Below are positions 56,585-64,000 of a DNA stretch of 64,000 bases, one piece after another. Each line of letters begins with the position of its first letter. The first letter of the stretch is position 1. Where the stretch lies: NCBI RefSeq assembly GCF_030733265.1, contig NZ_JASHJI010000004.1, positions 310,001 to 374,000 on the forward strand, given 5' to 3'. A program made the position numbers and the translations under genes. The notes beneath the pieces were generated by a model. That model was not told the origin of the DNA and ran no database searches. It saw only the letters and a program-made list of their open reading frames with translations. The DNA is from Roseibium sp. MMSF_3412. GTDB taxonomy: Bacteria; Pseudomonadota; Alphaproteobacteria; Rhizobiales; Stappiaceae.

Positions 56585-58245
56585 ACCGCGCTGGTTTTCG
56601 ACTCAGGGCCTTTCTGGCGCTCACCGCCTGCACGGTGATGACACTCCCCTCCAGGGCAGACGACACGCAAGCGTCCGCTGCCCCTGTTCCGCAGTTTGCC
56701 GAAGAAGCGCAACGGGCAGGAATCGACCACAGCTACGACGGCGCATGGGAGTATTTCGTCGGCGGCGGTTCCGCGATCTTCGACTGCAACGGCGACCGGC
56801 GGCCGGATCTCTTCGTGGCCGGGGGCAAAAATCCTGCTCAGCTTTTCATGAACCAGAGCCCGACCGGCGGCGCGTTTCAATTCACACCCGTCGACACCCA
56901 GGTTGACGGCAAGAGCATGACAAAAGTGCTCGGAGCCTATCCGCTCGATCTCGACAATGACGACATCCTCGATCTGGTTCTCCTGCGGCTGGGCGAAAAC
57001 CTCCTGTTGAAGGGAAAGGGCGACTGCACATTCGAAGTCGCCAACCGGGCGCTTGCGTTCCAGGGCGGACGCGAATGGACAACCGCCTTTTCGGCAACCT
57101 ATGAAGCCGGGCTCGATTTTCCGACACTTGCCTTCGGAAACTACGTGGATCGCTCGCAGCCCGGCGCGCCCTGGGGCACCTGTCACGACAATTTCCTGTT
57201 CCGTCCGGAACAGGACGGCAACAGTGCACTTTCCTATCCGGAGCCCGTACGCCTTTCCCCCGGCTACTGTGCACTATCGATCCTCTTCACCGACTGGAAT
57301 CGGTCCGGGGAACCGTCCTTGCGGGTCTCAAACGATCGCCACTATTACCGCGGCGGCCAGGAACAGCTCTGGGCCGTTCCTTCGAACCGTCCGCCGCGCC
57401 CGTACCGCAAGACGGACGGCTGGCAGCACCTGAAAATCTGGGGCATGGGCATCGCCTCCGTCGATCTGGATGTGGACGGTTTTCCGGAATACGCGCTCAC
57501 CAGCATGGGCGACACAAAGCTTCAGAAACTGGATGTGGAAACGGATGAAACCGTTCCCGTCTACCAGGATATCGCCTTCGACCTCGGCGTCACCGCGCAC
57601 CGCCCCTATTCCGGCGAGGATCTGAAACCCTCGACCGGCTGGCACTCGGAGTTTCAGGACGTCAACAATGACGGACTGTGGGATCTCTTCATTGCAAAGG
57701 GCAATGTCGAGGCAATGCCGGATTTCGCGGCTTTCGATCCGGACAATCTCCTGATCGGTCAATGGACCGGAAAATTTGTCGAAGCAGGCGATCTTGCCGG
57801 CATCGGCCTGGACCGCAGGGGACGCGGTGCAGGACTGGCCGACTTCAATTCAGACGGTCTGCTCGATCTCGTGGTGGTCAACAGGGCCGCACCGGTCAGC
57901 CTGTTCCGCAATCTCGGACTGGGAACGCAAGCCTCCCCACGCCCGCTCGGCAACTGGCTTGCCATCGACGTCCGTCAACCAGGCAAGGTCAACACGCGCG
58001 CGGTTGGCGCGAAAATCAGCGTCAAGACCGGCAACCGTACAGTGGTAAAGGACATTCAGGTTGGAGGCGGACACGCCTCCGGGCAGATGGGGTTTGTCCA
58101 TTTCGGCCTGGGTGTCGCGGAAAGAGCAAATATCAGGATCAAGTGGCCGGACGGCGACTGGAGCCACGCCTACCGCGTCTTTGCCAACGGTCACGTGATT
58201 ATCGAGCGCGGCGCGGAAAAGGCCAGGCTCTGGTACCCGGAGTGA
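56581..58245 (+). CDS. CRTAC1-family FG-GAP beta-propeller protein
   Basis: A 554-residue exported protein. A signal peptide (MNRAGFRLRAFLALTACTVM) is followed by FG-GAP/VCBS-type repeats with calcium-binding loops such as DCNGDRRPDLFVAGG, DLDNDDILDLVLL, DLDVDGFPEYAL, DVNNDGLWDLFIA and DFNSDGLLDLVVV, making an integrin-like propeller. The C-terminal 110 residues match the ASPIC/UnbV domain. The ATG overlaps the stop of the di-heme gene by ATGA. It may bind the di-heme protein or an extracellular partner; no enzymatic role is evident. Confidence 0.88.
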   Translation: MNRAGFRLRAFLALTACTVMTLPSRADDTQASAAPVPQFAEEAQRAGIDHSYDGAWEYFVGGGSAIFDCNGDRRPDLFVAGGKNPAQLFMNQSPTGGAFQFTPVDTQVDGKSMTKVLGAYPLDLDNDDILDLVLLRLGENLLLKGKGDCTFEVANRALAFQGGREWTTAFSATYEAGLDFPTLAFGNYVDRSQPGAPWGTCHDNFLFRPEQDGNSALSYPEPVRLSPGYCALSILFTDWNRSGEPSLRVSNDRHYYRGGQEQLWAVPSNRPPRPYRKTDGWQHLKIWGMGIASVDLDVDGFPEYALTSMGDTKLQKLDVETDETVPVYQDIAFDLGVTAHRPYSGEDLKPSTGWHSEFQDVNNDGLWDLFIAKGNVEAMPDFAAFDPDNLLIGQWTGKFVEAGDLAGIGLDRRGRGAGLADFNSDGLLDLVVVNRAAPVSLFRNLGLGTQASPRPLGNWLAIDVRQPGKVNTRAVGAKISVKTGNRTVVKDIQVGGGHASGQMGFVHFGLGVAERANIRIKWPDGDWSHAYRVFANGHVIIERGAEKARLWYPE

Positions 58246-58278
58246 GTGCCGTCCGCGCAAGGGCCAAAGGAACGTCCG

Positions 58279-58755
58279 ATGGACTTCAGCTTCTTTCACT
58301 CCAGATTTGCCACGACCGGTGACGATCGGCCCGTGCTGGCCATACCCGAAATCGGACTGAAGCTGCGGGTTCGCATGACGCCCGGACAAAGCAACGGTGC
58401 CATGAGCATCATCGAGACCGAGAATGCACCCGGTTTCGGACCTCCGCTTCATCGCCACCGGGAAACGGAAATCTTCCGCGTGCTTGAAGGCAGATATCTC
58501 TACGAAATAGACAGCAAACGGTTTTACGCCGAAGCAGGGGACGTTGTGACGATCCCGGGCGGCAGCGCACACGCCTTCCGCAATGAGAGCGACAAGCCGG
58601 CCCGGCAATTCATCGTCATCTGCCCCGCCCTTGATGCAACGGGCTTTTTTACCGGTCTCGGCGAGGTGATGAGGCAAGGGCATCCGGATACGGATGCGCT
58701 CAATCTATTCAGCCGCACGTGGCAGGTCGAGTTTCTCGGTCCGCCCTTGAAATAA
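58279..58755 (+). CDS. Cupin-domain protein
   Basis: A 158-residue single-domain cupin. Motif one GFGPPLHRHRETEIFRVLEG near residues 54-73 has the HxH...E metal ligands; motif two GDVVTIPGGSAHAFRN near 86-101 holds the third His. The ATG at 58279 has AAAGGA before it; the GTG at 58246 is rejected. It lies 33 bases after the propeller gene and probably ends the xylR operon. Substrate unknown; it could be a small dioxygenase, isomerase or sensor. Confidence 0.85.
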   Translation: MDFSFFHSRFATTGDDRPVLAIPEIGLKLRVRMTPGQSNGAMSIIETENAPGFGPPLHRHRETEIFRVLEGRYLYEIDSKRFYAEAGDVVTIPGGSAHAFRNESDKPARQFIVICPALDATGFFTGLGEVMRQGHPDTDALNLFSRTWQVEFLGPPLK

Positions 58756-58930
58756 AACTTTCTTTCCTGTGAACAAACCGAAATGAACCATGCGGGGAAA
58801 CCGCGGTTCAGCGCATTGGCCACATTCCGCGCTATTGTTTCAAGGTGCAATGTGGTCGGCGGACAATTGCAATCGGGTCTGTGGGCAGGAACCCGCGTTG
58901 CAATGTGCTCCGCTGAAAGTGGGTAGCAAA

Positions 58931-59203
58931 ATGATCATCGGTTTTCTGGGCGGTGCCATTCTCTATGGCGCGGTTACACTTGTGTTCCTGATTTTCCTGA
59001 CGGCGGATCTGGTGGATGACTTCCAGGACACGCATATTCGTCTGGCCAGGGTCTTTTTCGTGTCCGTGTTCTGGCCTGTGAGCCTTCTGGTCGTCGCTGC
59101 ACGTTTATTGCACTCCCGTCTTGCCGCTGTGCCGCTTGCGTTCGCCAACCTGCGAAACCGGACCGCTTCGCGGCCGCTGCACCAAACGGTGTCGTCGACT
59201 TAA
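58931..59203 (+). CDS. Small membrane protein of unknown function
   Basis: A 90-residue protein. It starts MIIGFLGGAILYGAVTLVFLIFL with one membrane segment, followed by a short acidic loop (DLVDDFQDTHIRLAR) and a second hydrophobic segment (VFFVSVFWPVSLLVVAA), then a basic tail. The open frame starts further upstream, but this ATG begins a typical inner-membrane protein. No known family recognised. The ribosome-binding site is weak. Confidence 0.6.
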   Translation: MIIGFLGGAILYGAVTLVFLIFLTADLVDDFQDTHIRLARVFFVSVFWPVSLLVVAARLLHSRLAAVPLAFANLRNRTASRPLHQTVSST

Positions 59204-59355
59204 GCTGGAAATCGTTTCACCCTCTCTTTGGATTTTTGTCTATTTCGACTCCATGCCTTCTGTGTGTGCAGGTCGAAATATTGCCCTAACCGCCTGTGAT
59301 CAAAGCGGTTTATTTCTGACTTTTCTTCTCAAGTTTATAATTGTTCTAAAAAAAT

Positions 59356-59371
59356 TTGACTAACTGTTCAA
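59356..59371. promoter_or_regulatory. RutR-like operator TTGACTAACTGTTCAA
   Basis: It matches the E. coli RutR consensus TTGACCA-NN-TGGTCAA at 12 of 14 defined positions, and sits inside longer arms AAAAATTTGA/TCAAATTTTT (59350-59375). RutR is the uracil-sensing TetR regulator of pyrimidine use. The site lies 82 bases before the preT start and nowhere near another target gene. Whether the regulator here is RutR is inferred. Confidence 0.6.
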
Positions 59372-59452
59372 ATTTTTGCCCAATACCCCCAGAGCTTCCT
59401 CAAAAGAAGGAAGCCAAACCGACACATGATCGCCAACCTTCCGGAGATCGAC

Positions 59453-60802
59453 ATGACCCAGACCAAAGCCGGCCCGGACATAGCCGCCGGACGCCTGCAC
59501 CAGGATGCATACGCGGAAAACTTCAGCGATCTGCACCCGCTGCTCGAAACGCACGAAGCCCAGGTTGAAGCCGACCGCTGCTATTTCTGCTACGACGCAC
59601 CCTGCATGCAGGCTTGCCCGACGAGCATCGACATCCCCCAATTCATCCGCCAGATCTCGACCGGAAATCCGGACGGATCGGCCAAGACGATTTTCGAGCA
59701 GAACATTCTTGGCGGCATGTGCGCCCGCGTCTGCCCGACAGAAACGCTCTGTGAGCAGGTTTGCGTACGCGAAGTCGCTGAAGGCAAACCGGTGAAGATT
59801 GGCCAGCTGCAACGCTACGCAACGGATCACTACATGTCCGGGCATGACGAAACGCCATTCACGCGGGCGGCTTCGACAGGCAAGAAAGTTGCCGTCGTGG
59901 GCGCCGGCCCGGCGGGCCTTTCCTGTGCGCACAGGCTGGCGGTCCACGGCCACGATGTCACGCTGTTCGACGCCCGCGACAAGGCCGGCGGGCTGAACGA
60001 ATACGGGATTGCGTCCTATAAATCGGTCGACAATTTCGCTGCGCGCGAAGTCGAGTTCATTCTCACCATCGGCGGCATCGACCTGAATACAGGCATGCGT
60101 CTGGGCGACAATCTCGATCTTGCCGAACTGCGGGCAACACATGATGCCGTTTTCCTGGCGATCGGTCTTGGTGGCGTCAACGCGCTCGGCAAGGACAACG
60201 AAAGCCGCGGCGGCGTCCTGAATGCAGTCGACTACATCTCCGATATCCGGCAGGCCGATGATCTTGGGCGGTTGCCGGTCGGACGCCATGTGGTGGTGAT
60301 CGGCGGAGGCATGACGGCGGTCGATATAGCCGTTCAAAAGAAGCTTCTCGGCGCTGAAGACGTGACGATCGTCTACCGGCGTGACCAGGACCGCATGAAC
60401 GCATCGAAGTTCGAACAGGATCTTGCCCAGACCTCCGGTGTGAAGATCCTGACCAATGCCCAGCCGCATGCGCTTTCGGTCGAAGACGGGCATATCAGTT
60501 CAATCGAGCTTGAGCGGACGACGACCGGCGAAGACGGCTCGCTTCAGGGGACCGGCGAAATCCTGTCGCTGCGCGCCGACATGGTTTTCAAGGCCGTCGG
60601 ACAGACACTGGTCCAGGACGATCTCGACGCCTCGCTTTCTCTTGAAAAGGGCCGGATCGTGGTCGGTGCAGACCGCAGGACAAACCTTGGCGACGTCTGG
60701 GCCGGTGGCGACTGCGTGCTCGGAGGTGAAGACCTGACCGTCACCGCCGTCGAAGACGGAAAAGTTGCCGCGGAAAGCATCAACGCCGCGTTGAGCGCGT
60801 GA
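59453..60802 (+). CDS. preT: NAD-dependent dihydropyrimidine dehydrogenase subunit PreT
   Basis: A 449-residue FAD/Fe-S protein. N-terminal cysteines CYFCYDAPCMQACPTS near 43-58 and CARVCPTETLCEQVC near 90-104 bind [4Fe-4S] clusters. FAD (VVGAGPAGLSC near 147) and NAD(P)H (VIGGGMTAVD near 282) Rossmann folds follow. It feeds electrons to PreA, which reduces uracil or thymine. I take ATG 59453 (GGAG six bases before) over ATG 59426. It is followed after 36 bases by preA. Confidence 0.93.
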   Translation: MTQTKAGPDIAAGRLHQDAYAENFSDLHPLLETHEAQVEADRCYFCYDAPCMQACPTSIDIPQFIRQISTGNPDGSAKTIFEQNILGGMCARVCPTETLCEQVCVREVAEGKPVKIGQLQRYATDHYMSGHDETPFTRAASTGKKVAVVGAGPAGLSCAHRLAVHGHDVTLFDARDKAGGLNEYGIASYKSVDNFAAREVEFILTIGGIDLNTGMRLGDNLDLAELRATHDAVFLAIGLGGVNALGKDNESRGGVLNAVDYISDIRQADDLGRLPVGRHVVVIGGGMTAVDIAVQKKLLGAEDVTIVYRRDQDRMNASKFEQDLAQTSGVKILTNAQPHALSVEDGHISSIELERTTTGEDGSLQGTGEILSLRADMVFKAVGQTLVQDDLDASLSLEKGRIVVGADRRTNLGDVWAGGDCVLGGEDLTVTAVEDGKVAAESINAALSA

Positions 60803-60838
60803 GCATCGCACGGCATTTCGAATTGAGAGGAGAAGCAG

Positions 60839-62152
60839 ATGGCTGACCTTCGTACAGATTTTATCGGAATCAAATCACCCAATCCGTTCTGGCTGGCTTC
60901 GGCGCCACCGACGGACAAGGAATACAACGTCGTGCGTGCTTTCAAGGCCGGCTGGGGTGGCGTGGTCTGGAAGACTCTTGGAGAAGACCCGGCAGTCGTC
61001 AATGTCAACGGCCCGCGCTACGGTGCCATTCACGGCAAGGACCGCCAACTGATCGGCCTCAACAATATCGAGCTGATCACGGACCGCCCCCTTGAGATCA
61101 ATCTTCAGGAGATCAAGAGGGTCAAACGCGACTGGCCGGACCGGGCTCTTGTCGTGTCGCTGATGGTGCCCTGCGAGGAGCAGAACTGGATTGACATCCT
61201 CAAACGCGTCGAGGAAACGGAAGCCGACGGCGTGGAACTAAATTTCGGCTGTCCGCACGGGATGAGCGAGCGCGGCATGGGCTCCGCCGTAGGCCAGGTG
61301 CCCGAATACATCGAGATGGTCACCCGCTGGGTCAAAAAACATTCGCGCATGCCCTGCATCGTGAAACTGACGCCGAACATCACCGATGTGCGTAAACCGG
61401 CACGGGCCGCAAAGGAAGGCGGTGCCGACGCGGTTTCGCTGATCAACACCATCAACTCCATTATGGGTGTCGATCTTGACGAAATGGCGCCGTCACCGTC
61501 GGTCGACGGCAAGGGTGCACATGGCGGCTATTGCGGCCCCGCGGTCAAGCCGATCGCGCTCAACATGGTTGCCGAAATCGCACGCGATCCAGAGACACAC
61601 GGGCTGCCGATTTCGGGTATTGGCGGTGTAACCGAGTGGAAGGATGCCGCCGAGTTCATGGCGCTCGGTGCCGGTTCCGTTCAGGTCTGCACCGCGGCCA
61701 TGACCTACGGTTTCAAGGTTGTCGAGGACATGATCGAAGGCCTCAGCGACTGGATGGACCGGAAGGGGTACACGTCCGTCGACCAGTTCATCGGCAGCGC
61801 GGTTCCAAATGTGTCGGACTGGCAGTTTCTCAACCTGAACTACATCGCCAAGGCAAAGATCGATCAGGATCTCTGCATCAAGTGCGGGCGTTGCCACATC
61901 GCCTGCGAAGACACATCGCACCAGGCGATCACAAGCATGGTCAACGGCGAGCGCCGCTTCGAGGTGATCGACGAGGAATGCGTCGGGTGTAACCTGTGCG
62001 TCAATGTCTGCCCGGTGGAGAACTGCATCACCATGGAGCCGATGGCTGCCGGCAGCATCGACCCGCGCACGAAGAAACCGGTCGAGAAGGACTATGCCAA
62101 CTGGACCACGCATCCGAACAATCCGATGGCGGTCAAGGACGCGGCGGAATAA
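60839..62152 (+). CDS. preA: NAD-dependent dihydropyrimidine dehydrogenase subunit PreA
   Basis: A 437-residue enzyme. The FMN TIM barrel covers residues 1-320 (ASAPPTDKEYN, NFGCPHGMSERGMGSAVG with the active-site loop, GIGGVTEWKDAAEF). The C-terminal ferredoxin-like domain has CIKCGRCHIACED near 345 and CVGCNLCVNVCPVENC near 382-397. With PreT it reduces uracil and thymine to dihydropyrimidines. No dihydropyrimidinase or beta-ureidopropionase gene is in this window. A good hairpin terminator follows. Confidence 0.95.
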   Translation: MADLRTDFIGIKSPNPFWLASAPPTDKEYNVVRAFKAGWGGVVWKTLGEDPAVVNVNGPRYGAIHGKDRQLIGLNNIELITDRPLEINLQEIKRVKRDWPDRALVVSLMVPCEEQNWIDILKRVEETEADGVELNFGCPHGMSERGMGSAVGQVPEYIEMVTRWVKKHSRMPCIVKLTPNITDVRKPARAAKEGGADAVSLINTINSIMGVDLDEMAPSPSVDGKGAHGGYCGPAVKPIALNMVAEIARDPETHGLPISGIGGVTEWKDAAEFMALGAGSVQVCTAAMTYGFKVVEDMIEGLSDWMDRKGYTSVDQFIGSAVPNVSDWQFLNLNYIAKAKIDQDLCIKCGRCHIACEDTSHQAITSMVNGERRFEVIDEECVGCNLCVNVCPVENCITMEPMAAGSIDPRTKKPVEKDYANWTTHPNNPMAVKDAAE

Positions 62153-62172
62153 ATCCACCCAACAAGTTCACG

Positions 62173-62214
62173 GCGCAGGCGAGCCACCGGTTCGCCTGCG
62201 CTTTGTCGTTTGTT
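62173..62214 (+). terminator. Rho-independent terminator after preA
   Basis: GCGCAGGCGA (62173-62182) and TCGCCTGCGC (62192-62201) form a perfect 10-base stem with a 9-base loop, followed by TTTGTCGTTTGTTG. It separates preTA from the BCCT gene. Confidence 0.85.
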
Positions 62215-62277
62215 GCAAGATTGAAGTCTGCCGGTCGTCCCATTAGCCTAGCTTGCGTTTAGTCAGGGTGGGCCTTC

Positions 62278-63789
62278 ATGAACGATTCGCGTGTTCTCCT
62301 CGCAGCCTCGATCGGCCTTTGCGCCGTCATCGGTATCTGGGGCGTGGCCGATCCTGCCAGCCTGCAGTCAATTGCCAAGGAAATCGTCGATCAGTATTTC
62401 ATCAGCCGCGGCTGGTTCGTGATGCTGTCGGTCACGATCATGCTGCTGTTCTGTCTCGGCCTCACCGTAACGAAATTCGGCGATATCCGTCTTGGCGCGG
62501 ACACGGACAGGCCCGAATATTCGACGCCCACCTGGATTGCGATGCTGTTTGCTGCGGGAATGGGCGTCGGACTGCTGTTCTGGGCCGTGGCCGAACCGCT
62601 CACACATTACTACCTCGCCAGCCAGGCAATCCCGGCCCCGATCGCCGCTGAACAGGCGCTGCTGGCCTCGAATTTCAACTGGGGTATTCATGCCTGGGCG
62701 ATCTACGGCACAACCGCACTGACGATTGCCTATTTCAGCTTCCGGCGCGGGACGCCGATGCTGGTCAGCGCGCCGGTCAAGAACCTGTTTCCGGGAGAAA
62801 CATGGGCGAACGCAGTCGGCTGGTTTTCCGATTTCATGGCAATCGCCGCGATTGCCATCGGCGTCGGTGGATCAGTTGCCATGGGTGTCTTTCAGGTCGC
62901 CGACGGCGTCACCGTTCTTTTCGGAGGCGGGGCAACGCCATCCTATCTGGTCTGGGGTGTTTTCCTGGTCATGATCGCGGCCTATATCCCACCGCTGCTG
63001 GTCGATCTCGGCAGCGGCATGGCGAAACTCTCCAACATCGCGATGGGCCTTGCGATCGCGCTGGTCGCCTACACGATCATTCTCGGGCCGTCCGAATTTC
63101 TGCTCAACTCGGTCGTCAGCGGGATTGGTATGTATGTCGCCGAGGTGATCCCGCGCGGCCTGCAGACCTTCACGTTCTTCGGTGACGAGACCACACAGTG
63201 GTTCCGCGACTGGACGCTGACCTACATGGTCTGGTGGATCGCCTGGGGACCGTTTGTCGGCGTGTTCGTCGCTCGCATTTCAAAGGGCCGCACGATCCGG
63301 GAATTCGTGTTGGGGGTGCTGATCGGGCCGACGCTGTTTTCAACGATTTGGTTCGGTGCCTTCGGCGGTGTCGGCCTCTATGAAACACTCAACGGCCAGG
63401 GCGAACTGCTTGCACTCACGCAGACCAATGTCGAGCGCATGACGTTCGCGCTGCTCGACCGGCTGCCCTTCGCGACACTCACAACTGTTGCGACAATCGC
63501 CGCCGCGTTCCTGTTCATCGTCACGAGCGTGGTAAGCGCTGCCTTCGTGCTCGGCATGTTTTCAACCGGTGGCAATCCAGATCCGAGTGCAAAGGTCCGG
63601 GTCATCTGGGGTGGGCTGCTGGGAATCCTCGGTGCCGCCATGATCCTGTCCGGCTCGATGAATGCGGTCAAAACCCTGATCGCGCTCGGTGCGCTGCCGT
63701 TCGTGTTCATTACCGTGCTTTTGATGGTGTGCCTGACAAAGGCACTCCTGCAGGACAGCAAGAAGGAGCTGGACAATGCTGATCGGTGA
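62278..63789 (+). CDS. BCCT-family transporter (betaine/carnitine/choline type)
   Basis: A 503-residue membrane protein with about 12 hydrophobic segments. MGVGLLFWAVAEPLTHY near residues 95-111 and WTLTYMVWWIAWGPFVGVF near 312-330 are the BCCT signatures; the Trp/Tyr-rich box binds the trimethylammonium group in BetP-like proteins. It takes up compatible solutes or quaternary amines with Na+ or H+. It has no long C-terminal osmosensor domain. The last 14 bases overlap the next mini-ORF. Confidence 0.93.
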   Translation: MNDSRVLLAASIGLCAVIGIWGVADPASLQSIAKEIVDQYFISRGWFVMLSVTIMLLFCLGLTVTKFGDIRLGADTDRPEYSTPTWIAMLFAAGMGVGLLFWAVAEPLTHYYLASQAIPAPIAAEQALLASNFNWGIHAWAIYGTTALTIAYFSFRRGTPMLVSAPVKNLFPGETWANAVGWFSDFMAIAAIAIGVGGSVAMGVFQVADGVTVLFGGGATPSYLVWGVFLVMIAAYIPPLLVDLGSGMAKLSNIAMGLAIALVAYTIILGPSEFLLNSVVSGIGMYVAEVIPRGLQTFTFFGDETTQWFRDWTLTYMVWWIAWGPFVGVFVARISKGRTIREFVLGVLIGPTLFSTIWFGAFGGVGLYETLNGQGELLALTQTNVERMTFALLDRLPFATLTTVATIAAAFLFIVTSVVSAAFVLGMFSTGGNPDPSAKVRVIWGGLLGILGAAMILSGSMNAVKTLIALGALPFVFITVLLMVCLTKALLQDSKKELDNADR

Positions 63790-63874
63790 TCCCGTCGATA
63801 CTTTTTTGAATCTGGGCACCTTTGCCTTTATCGGTGCCATGGTCTGGATCCTTATGCGCCGGCCTTCCGGCTGA
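63776..63874 (+). CDS. Small ORF, 32-residue hydrophobic protein overlapping the BCCT gene
   Basis: An ATG at 63776 with AGGAG seven bases upstream (inside the BCCT gene) opens a 32-codon frame: an acidic start (MLIGDPVD), one hydrophobic segment (FAFIGAMVWILM) and a basic tail (RRPSG). The strong ribosome-binding site, membrane-type sequence and translational overlap favour a real mini-protein. It might be a small partner of the transporter. No homology known to me. Confidence 0.5.
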   Translation: MLIGDPVDTFLNLGTFAFIGAMVWILMRRPSG

Positions 63875-63889
63875 GGTCCCGGAGACCTT

Positions 63890-64000
63890 TCAAAGCCAGC
63901 CGGACAGGTCAGGGCGGGTCAGCATCAGCCAGACTATGGCAAGAACGGAAGCAAAGGCCGGGAAACCGAAGGCGAACCAGATCCGGTAAAGCCTGTGATA
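63890..64000 (-). CDS. DUF2269-like membrane protein, C-terminal end (5' end outside window)
   Basis: The last 36 codons of a minus-strand gene ending TGA at 63890-63892. YHRLYRIWFAFGFPAF followed by a membrane helix and LTRPDLSGWL matches the C-terminus of DUF2269 integral membrane proteins. It is convergent with the BCCT gene and its mini-ORF, with 15 bases between stops. The rest lies outside the window. Confidence 0.65.
   Translation of the reverse strand, partial: YHRLYRIWFAFGFPAFASVLAIVWLMLTRPDLSGWL

Overview
The window is GC-rich DNA from an alphaproteobacterium. Gene content, the GAAC-N7-GAAC SOS box in front of mmcB, a ROK-regulated xylose locus, BCCT transport and the mosaic palindromic repeats all resemble Hyphomicrobiales, perhaps a marine Stappiaceae member (Roseibium/Labrenzia type). 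That placement is an inference; no rRNA or other marker gene is present.

Layout. 1-902: the 3' end of an unrecognised gene, then repeats. 1227-7606 (- strand): an operon of acyl-CoA ligase, SDR, MaoC hydratase, nitronate monooxygenase-like enzyme, acyl-CoA dehydrogenase and APH-type kinase. The kinase/dehydrogenase pair recalls ACAD10/11 and the LvaA/LvaC system for 4-hydroxyacyl-CoA. 7811-33122: a large accessory surface-glycan island. It holds glycosyltransferases, a sulfotransferase-like protein, and a pseudaminic-acid-type nonulosonate pathway (PseB, PseC, aldo/keto reductase, PseI, PseG-GNAT fusion, cytidylyltransferase-aminotransferase fusion). Non-canonical partners are a PIG-L deacetylase, a formyltransferase and an asparagine-synthase-like protein. 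Next come the remains of a WbpI-A-B-D pathway (2,3-diamino-uronic acid): wbpB carries an in-frame TAG, and wbpD carries a TAA and is joined to the tail of an SGNH acyltransferase. The island closes with an FkbM-GT2-sulfotransferase-YegS operon.

33158-46897: housekeeping and stress genes. These are a LysR regulator divergent from glutaryl-CoA dehydrogenase, an N-formylglutamate amidohydrolase-like protein with an acidic tail, a class V aminotransferase, a two-domain PPK2, a DedA-PAP2-LssY membrane fusion, a sulfide/persulfide operon (two YeeE/YedE halves plus an ETHE1-like enzyme) behind an AT-rich BigR-like operator, an SOS-controlled mmcB, and a photolyase with a DUF2256 mini-protein. 46898-47486 is a mosaic of dispersed repeats.

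47487-58755: the xylose regulon. xylFHG and xylBA run on the minus strand, divergent from a ROK regulator. The regulator is translationally coupled to a di-heme peroxidase-like protein, a CRTAC1-like beta-propeller protein and a cupin. 58931-64000: a small membrane protein, the pyrimidine-degrading PreT/PreA pair behind a sequence close to the RutR operator, a BCCT transporter with a 32-residue overlapping mini-ORF, and the 3' end of a DUF2269-like membrane protein. No tRNA, rRNA, CRISPR array, transposase or phage gene was seen.
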